Shown one piece after another: positions 33,488-37,206 of a stretch of 37,206 nucleotides of DNA. The stretch covers positions 1-37,206 of the IMG/VR virus record IMGVR_UViG_3300027917_000097; one strand, given 5' to 3'. Made by a program: the position numbers and the translations under genes. The stretch's first letter is position 1. Every line of letters begins with the position of its first letter. Below the pieces are notes generated by a model. That model did not search any database. It saw nothing but the letters and a program-made list of their open reading frames with translations, and was not told where the DNA came from. The stretch is from a virus.

Positions 33488-33750
33488 ACTCTTCTGAATT
33501 TTTCCATCGTTGTGTCTTGTCCCATCTGGAACATTCTAATCAGTTCTGTTTTGCCGTGGTGTCGTGCTTTGTTGATAATCACACGGTCAGCCGATGTTTT
33601 CTTCTTCCAATGGTCGTCATGCTCCTTCCGGCGCTTGTCTTCCTCCGTGGGTTCTTTCTTCTTCTTGGTGTCGCAAGAAGCGCCCAGAAGTGGTACTGCC
33701 AAAAGGGAGCCGGCCAGGTACTTCAGGAACTCTTTTCTAGTTAAGGTCAT
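33484..33750 (-). CDS. 88-residue lipoprotein-like exported protein
   Basis: ATG 33750 follows GGGAGGA (a longer frame to 33831 overlaps the terminase). The N-terminus reads MTLTRKEFLKYLAG, a near-match to the twin-arginine motif (RK for RR, then EFLK), followed by a hydrophobic core and a Cys at residue 26 in LLGASC, a possible though imperfect lipobox. The mature part is very basic and charged. Its start overlaps the terminase gene by 14 bases. Candidates: an outer spanin-like protein, or a surface-exclusion lipoprotein. The signal is seen; the role is inferred. Confidence 0.62.
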   Translation of the reverse strand: MTLTRKEFLKYLAGSLLAVPLLGASCDTKKKKEPTEEDKRRKEHDDHWKKKTSADRVIINKARHHGKTELIRMFQMGQDTTMEKFRRV

Positions 33751-35488
33751 GGAAAATCCTCCCTTTGTATGATTCTTGATCGTCATCGCCAAACAACTCC
33801 AAACCCACCTGCCTGCGCATGTAGTGCTCAAAATCGTCCTTTATGCCTTCCTCCAGGGCATTGATGCGCTTCGTTTCCGCATTCGGCCCCTGCAGGTCTT
33901 CCGGCACCTGTACGGGGGGCATTTTGATCGACACCTGGAGGGCTATACCTGCGGCAATTACGCAATCGTCCAGCTTGTCGTCTTCTGCGCCCAGCTTGCC
34001 GGTTTCGTGCCTGATAAACGTGGCACATTCATCGATCAAGATGCCGCAGGGCACCTGAGAGAACAGTTCCCGGAAGTGTCTTTTCAGTTCATCTGCGAGT
34101 ATTTGCTTCGCTTCGTGTGTCTCGAGCCAGCCATATTCCTGCACGTACTTCCCGCCGATCTTTGCCGGCCGATCCCGGTAAAAGAGGTTCACGTACCTGT
34201 TTTTCATGGCCTCGATGGTGGTAATGCCGGCTCCGTTTTTCTCTACCCCTATGCGTGCCTCGCAGTAATAATAGCCCAGATCCATGAGCATGTAGGCCCA
34301 GAGGTCTGCATCCACCTTATTTGAGCGCAGGCGGGCCACGTAGCGATTATCGAGCCGGTCGTAGACGTATCCCACGGAGTAAGATAGGCCCAGGCCTTCC
34401 GACACATCGGAGCCAATGGCGTAACGATTTCGAAATCCAGGCTGTGGATGCTGCCACACTTCCAGGATGCCCGCGCGCTCCGGTGTAAAAACCGTATGGT
34501 GTGGATTTTCGGGAGTTGCGGTTTTTACCAGGGTGCCTTTTTCGCCGTTGTAGGGCTTGTAAGAAGCTATGGTTCGACCGAAGTAGGAGCCGCCAATGGG
34601 GCTGATGGCCTCTTCTTCCGTGGAGGGGTATTGCATGGAGATATCATCTTCGTCCAGGCCTGCCTGTCGTTGCATTGCCAGAAAGTTGGGGCCCCTTCCC
34701 GGTACGCAGCTCCAATCCAGAAACACTCTTTTGAAGAGGTTTTCCGCACGCATGCTGGCTCGGTACAAATCTCGAGTCCAACCCCACCCAGGGCCGATCT
34801 TCGTGGGGTTGCTGATAATGATGGCCTGCCCCCTGGCATGTTCCAGGGTGGGTTTGGCGGCCGACCAAATCTCCGTGCAGTACCTATTGAGGGCTGATTC
34901 GTCCATCACCAGCAAAGAAATGGTCTTGGACTGCCCGGCATCCGGGGTGCTGGGTACGCTCTTGATCTGTGAATTCAAGCCCCGAAGAATGCGGTTGCCT
35001 TTCTCGTCCTTCTCTTCCTCTGCAAAATGGAGCTCCGTGCCGGATCTTTTGTATACCTTGGCACGCATCCATACGGGAAGCCGGTCAAAAAGGTAGCGTA
35101 CACGGTCCAGAAACTCGATCGCCAGCTCCTCCTTGGCCGAAATCACCACGATCAGTTCCTCAAACCTGAAATTGGCTCTCCACAAGGCATAGGCAGCCAC
35201 GAGCCATGTAAGTCCAAGCTGCCGGGCCTTGAGAATGATCGTGTAAGTAGCCTGCAGAATGACTGGCACCACACGCCGCTGGCCCGGCCATAGGTGAAAA
35301 GCCACATCGCCGCCTGTAATACGGTCCTGTATGAAGCAGTAGTTATTGACAAAGTGCAGAAAGTCGTTCCGCACCGTGATTAGCTCCGCAGCCCGATGCT
35401 GTACTTCCAGAGAGGCGTTAGTCGCCAGTAAGCTCTGAAGCCTGTCCAGATCCTCCGGCTTCCTCAAGCGTATCTTGTCCGGATCCAT
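33737..35488 (-). CDS. terL: Terminase large subunit (583 residues)
   Basis: ATG 35488 has an AAGG 9 bases upstream; the ATG three codons earlier abuts it. The ATPase domain shows a Walker-A-like loop with Lys87 (KARQLGLTW) and Walker B LLVMDES (Asp196, Glu197), with a coupling motif IIISNPTK. The nuclease domain carries Asp361 (IGSDVSEG), Glu416 (GVEKNGAG) and Asp507/Asp508 (DDKLDDCVIA), the usual acidic triad. It cuts and pumps DNA into the head through the portal, guided by the small subunit, whose gene overlaps its start by 71 bases. No key residue is missing. Confidence 0.9.
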   Translation of the reverse strand: MDPDKIRLRKPEDLDRLQSLLATNASLEVQHRAAELITVRNDFLHFVNNYCFIQDRITGGDVAFHLWPGQRRVVPVILQATYTIILKARQLGLTWLVAAYALWRANFRFEELIVVISAKEELAIEFLDRVRYLFDRLPVWMRAKVYKRSGTELHFAEEEKDEKGNRILRGLNSQIKSVPSTPDAGQSKTISLLVMDESALNRYCTEIWSAAKPTLEHARGQAIIISNPTKIGPGWGWTRDLYRASMRAENLFKRVFLDWSCVPGRGPNFLAMQRQAGLDEDDISMQYPSTEEEAISPIGGSYFGRTIASYKPYNGEKGTLVKTATPENPHHTVFTPERAGILEVWQHPQPGFRNRYAIGSDVSEGLGLSYSVGYVYDRLDNRYVARLRSNKVDADLWAYMLMDLGYYYCEARIGVEKNGAGITTIEAMKNRYVNLFYRDRPAKIGGKYVQEYGWLETHEAKQILADELKRHFRELFSQVPCGILIDECATFIRHETGKLGAEDDKLDDCVIAAGIALQVSIKMPPVQVPEDLQGPNAETKRINALEEGIKDDFEHYMRRQVGLELFGDDDQESYKGRIFHDLN

Positions 35489-36080
35489 TCCCACCATCCT
35501 TGCTGTCTGCCTTCAAAAGGCCTATCTGCGCCGCCTCTGCCAGTAATCTTTCCAAGGTAAATTCCTTCTTCTCCTTGCTGCCCAGGCCCAGCTCCTCGTC
35601 AAAAACCTGCTGAATCTTCTCGTGATACTTCAAAAACATCTCCAAAGCCGTGGTCTTGGGCCATAACTTGACTTCCCTGGTTACTTCCAGATCGCTCTCT
35701 CCATCCCGGTTCCGGCGATAGTTCCTCGTAACCTTCATGCTGGCTACCGCCCTGCGGGCATGCTCTGGCATTTCATGTACCGGAAGGACGTTGCCCTCCT
35801 CATCGAAAATGTCGCCAATGTCAGAAAAGGCCACATGCGCCGTCTCCCGCACCACCCGCACGATGCTTGCCTGTACCTCATCCAGAGGCCTGGAAATGAT
35901 CTCCTCATATGCCCGCTTGATGTTAGGCTTCCTCAGAAGTGCCTGCGCCTTTTGCCTCGCTGCATATTGCGAAAAGCCGGCATTGCGATAACTGTCCACC
36001 AAATTGCCCGTAAGGGCATAGCGGGTCAGAAACATGCGCTCCTGCGGCGTTACAGGCCTCTCGGGATCGTCACTCGGCAT
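35418..36080 (-). CDS. terS: Terminase small subunit (220 residues)
   Basis: Residues about 10-62 (TPQERMFLTRYALTGNLVDS, then YRNAGFSQYAARQKAQALL and KPNIKRAYEE) match the Terminase_2 N-terminal DNA-binding helix-turn-helix. The middle is a helical oligomerisation region (MFLKYHEKIQQVFDEEL) and the C-terminus is Gly/Ser/Glu-rich, as expected for the arm that contacts the large subunit. It recognises the packaging start on phage DNA. Its 3' end overlaps the large-subunit gene; its start overlaps the 78-residue gene by 11 bases. Confidence 0.85.
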   Translation of the reverse strand: MPSDDPERPVTPQERMFLTRYALTGNLVDSYRNAGFSQYAARQKAQALLRKPNIKRAYEEIISRPLDEVQASIVRVVRETAHVAFSDIGDIFDEEGNVLPVHEMPEHARRAVASMKVTRNYRRNRDGESDLEVTREVKLWPKTTALEMFLKYHEKIQQVFDEELGLGSKEKKEFTLERLLAEAAQIGLLKADSKDGGNGSGQDTLEEAGGSGQASELTGD

Positions 36081-36306
36081 CCGTACCCTCTGACTTCGGC
36101 TTGCCCGTGCCCATGGCTAGCGGATCCCGGCCAAATACTGGAATCCTGGCCCAAAACTTCCGTACCGCCATGATGCCCCGATTGTCCCACTCCCACGGGG
36201 TTAGCTCCGCCAAGGCCCCGGCTCCCACGATAATGGCCCCCACCGCTGCCACAATCTCAGGACCGTTTTCCGTCACCAACTTCACAATGTCCATAAAATT
36301 TTCCAT
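36070..36306 (-). CDS. 78-residue protein with one hydrophobic helix
   Basis: Starts at ATG 36306 behind GGGGGTAGGA. Residues 14-35 (GPEIVAAVGAIIVGAGALAEL) are a Gly/Ala/Val-rich helix that could span a membrane, followed by a Trp/Arg-rich segment and a charged tail. Size and shape resemble small pinholins or phage membrane proteins. Lying upstream of the terminase genes, a holin role is possible but there are two other one-helix proteins in the window, so the assignment is open. Confidence 0.6.
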   Translation of the reverse strand: MENFMDIVKLVTENGPEIVAAVGAIIVGAGALAELTPWEWDNRGIMAVRKFWARIPVFGRDPLAMGTGKPKSEGTDAE

Positions 36307-36311
36307 GATTC

Positions 36312-36656
36312 CTACCCCCTTTTACGACTTTTCCCAGAAACCCTCCTGGGCTTTTTCCCAGGATTCATGTGCTCCCATACATCCTTCCGAAACCTTGCCG
36401 CCTCTGCCTCCGTCGGCGGCCGCCCCATCGCCGCTGCCCATATGCGCTTACTCGCCATTACATAATCGTCAAAACTCTGCCCCTTAAACTCCGCCTTCCG
36501 ATCCCTCGCTGCCTCATCCACGCCAACTATCGTCCCATCCCCTAAATCCTCCACCGCCCCGTATATCCTTAAGCCCATCTCCACCAACTTCGGGCCATAC
36601 TTGAAAAATAACTTCGTCCCAGTCCACCCCTGCCGTATCGCACGAAATAATCCCAT
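36312..36656 (-). CDS. Hypothetical 114-residue basic helical protein
   Basis: Starts at ATG 36656 with a G-rich leader. An N-terminal amphipathic part (FRAIRQGWTGTKLFFKYGP), then a helical region containing FDDYVMASKRIWAAAMGRPPTEAEAARF, and a basic C-terminus (KKPRRVSGKSRKRG) suggest nucleic-acid or capsid contact. No domain recognised. It lies 5 bases from the 78-residue membrane protein and 23 from the first zinc-ribbon gene. Confidence 0.58.
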   Translation of the reverse strand: MGLFRAIRQGWTGTKLFFKYGPKLVEMGLRIYGAVEDLGDGTIVGVDEAARDRKAEFKGQSFDDYVMASKRIWAAAMGRPPTEAEAARFRKDVWEHMNPGKKPRRVSGKSRKRG

Positions 36657-36679
36657 GCCTCAATACCCCCACTATGCCC

Positions 36680-36928
36680 TCATCCAGGATTCCTCCAACG
36701 TGCTACCTTCAAACACCGCCACGTCCCTACCAACGCTATCTCTGGCGCATGCCCACACTTGCGACATGCATAAAGTGCGCCTAACTTCCGCTGCCGATCA
36801 TTCGGTACCTGAAACGCAATCGCCCCACATGCAGGACATCTCGCCAAAGATACCCCCTCCGGAAACTCCACCTGCCTCAATTCACCCCCTCCGTTACATA
36901 ATCTACAAAAGTTACCTCCGAAACACAT
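36680..36928 (-). CDS. Zinc-ribbon protein, first gene of the operon
   Basis: An 82-residue protein with three CxxC pairs (CRLC at 8, CPAC at about 31, CRKC at about 55). Two of them would form a zinc ribbon and the third an extra knuckle. The start at 36928 has no clear SD in its AT-rich leader; internal GGAGG and GGAGGGGG sequences mean a shorter start (losing the first CxxC) is possible. It is the first supported gene right of which no gene is seen, behind a promoter-like sequence. A transcriptional or packaging regulator is possible. Confidence 0.55.
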   Translation of the reverse strand: MCFGGNFCRLCNGGGELRQVEFPEGVSLARCPACGAIAFQVPNDRQRKLGALYACRKCGHAPEIALVGTWRCLKVARWRNPG

Positions 36929-36957
36929 TAATATTAAACAAGAAAATAATTTCAGAA

Positions 36958-36987
36958 TTTATCTTCACACCGAAGGATTTTTCCCAA
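36958..36987 (-). promoter_or_regulatory. Weak sigma70-like promoter before the first gene
   Basis: On the minus strand TTGGGA (36987-36982) and GATAAA (36963-36958) are 18 bases apart, each matching 4 of 6 consensus positions, in an AT-rich stretch. Transcription would start near 36951, about 23 bases before the first CDS. A 6-base-pair hairpin with a 3-base loop (36977-36991) overlaps the -35 box. The assignment is tentative. Confidence 0.3.
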
Positions 36988-37035
36988 AAATGCCATGGGC
37001 GCTACTTTCGGGTATTATGATTCATAAGGTCGCCT

Positions 37036-37061
37036 CCCCTCCCCCCCATTCCCTCCCCCCC
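37036..37061 (-). other. G-quadruplex motif on the coding strand
   Basis: The minus strand has four G-runs of 7, 3, 7 and 4 bases separated by loops of 1, 3 and 1 bases, which satisfies the G4 rule with very short loops. It lies upstream of the promoter-like sequence and right of the terminase end. I see no gene in 36929-37206. Confidence 0.8.
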
Positions 37062-37119
37062 AGGTCGGACCACCCCGGTTTCCCGCCAGGACTAAATCCC
37101 CTGCTGGCGTGCGGGCGCC

Positions 37120-37174
37120 TCCAGGGCGTGGCCCCGAGGGCCTGGAGATCCAGGGCGTGGCCCCGAGGGCCTGG
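37120..37174. repeat. Two exact 26-base GC-rich direct repeats, plus a partial third copy
   Basis: Identical copies at 37120-37145 and 37149-37174, each bounded by CCAGG and CCTGG (so each can fold), and a partial copy at about 37175-37187 sharing the GGCGCCTCCAGGGCG flank that also precedes the first copy. The composition is far more GC-rich than the coding part. They may be packaging-site repeats, an origin, or sequence from another source at the window edge. Confidence 0.8.
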
Positions 37175-37206
37175 CGCCTCCAGGGCGGCGCGTGGATCGG
37201 GCCAGC

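Noticed and set aside
37000-37046. Leader peptide frame (15 codons, MGGRGGDLMNHNTRK)
   Set aside because: It is very short, its composition simply reflects the G-run, and there is no attenuator after it.

Overview
The window is the structural and packaging half of a tailed double-stranded DNA phage (or a prophage of one). Every gene I can support lies on the minus strand, so the map reads from right to left. Genes are packed tightly: most neighbours overlap by 1 to 30 bases (TAATG and ATGA junctions) or sit a few bases apart, nearly all behind a purine-rich Shine-Dalgarno sequence. The host is therefore a bacterium using canonical SD initiation; two secreted-type leader peptides fit a diderm host, but I cannot name the host. 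I see no sheath, major tail tube or classical tape-measure gene. The portal, scaffold, capsid, adaptor and nozzle-like order, followed by very large virion proteins, fits a short-tailed (podovirus-like) particle. No replication genes, integrase, tRNA or CRISPR array is visible.

Layout from right to left. 37206-36929 is non-coding: GC-rich direct repeats, a strong G-quadruplex motif on the minus strand, and an AT-rich promoter-like leader. 36928-35418 holds a zinc ribbon protein, two small proteins and the small terminase. 35488-33484 holds the large terminase and a small lipoprotein-like exported protein. 33487-29993 holds small zinc-binding or membrane proteins and the portal. 29991-26860 holds a Sec-type exported protein, two small paralogues, an FmdB-like zinc ribbon protein and the scaffold. 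26738-24292 holds the major capsid protein, a probable head decoration protein and the adaptor. 24285-15086 holds the nozzle-like protein, several conserved accessory virion proteins, and two repeat proteins. One of these, of 1108 residues, has eight exact 23-residue units followed by eight exact 42-residue units. 15069-3760 holds four genes ending in a 3221-residue polyvalent protein. 3763-2658 carries a one-helix holin candidate, an Ig-like tail protein and an M15-type peptidase. 2598-1 carries tail or host-contact proteins, ending in a beta-helix tail-spike-like gene cut by the window edge.

How the genes may work together: the terminases package DNA through the portal into a scaffolded capsid; the adaptor and nozzle close the head; the repeat proteins and the left-end genes probably form the tail and fibres. 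The giant protein sits where T7-like phages encode their ejected internal virion proteins. It contains an ADP-ribosyltransferase-like region, a region with the motif order of tRNA-guanine transglycosylase/DpdA enzymes, and a polyvalent-type zincin-like region whose expected catalytic glutamate is alanine. The most novel content is this protein, the 8+8 repeat fibre, and hairpins placed directly before ribosome binding sites, including that of the capsid gene.
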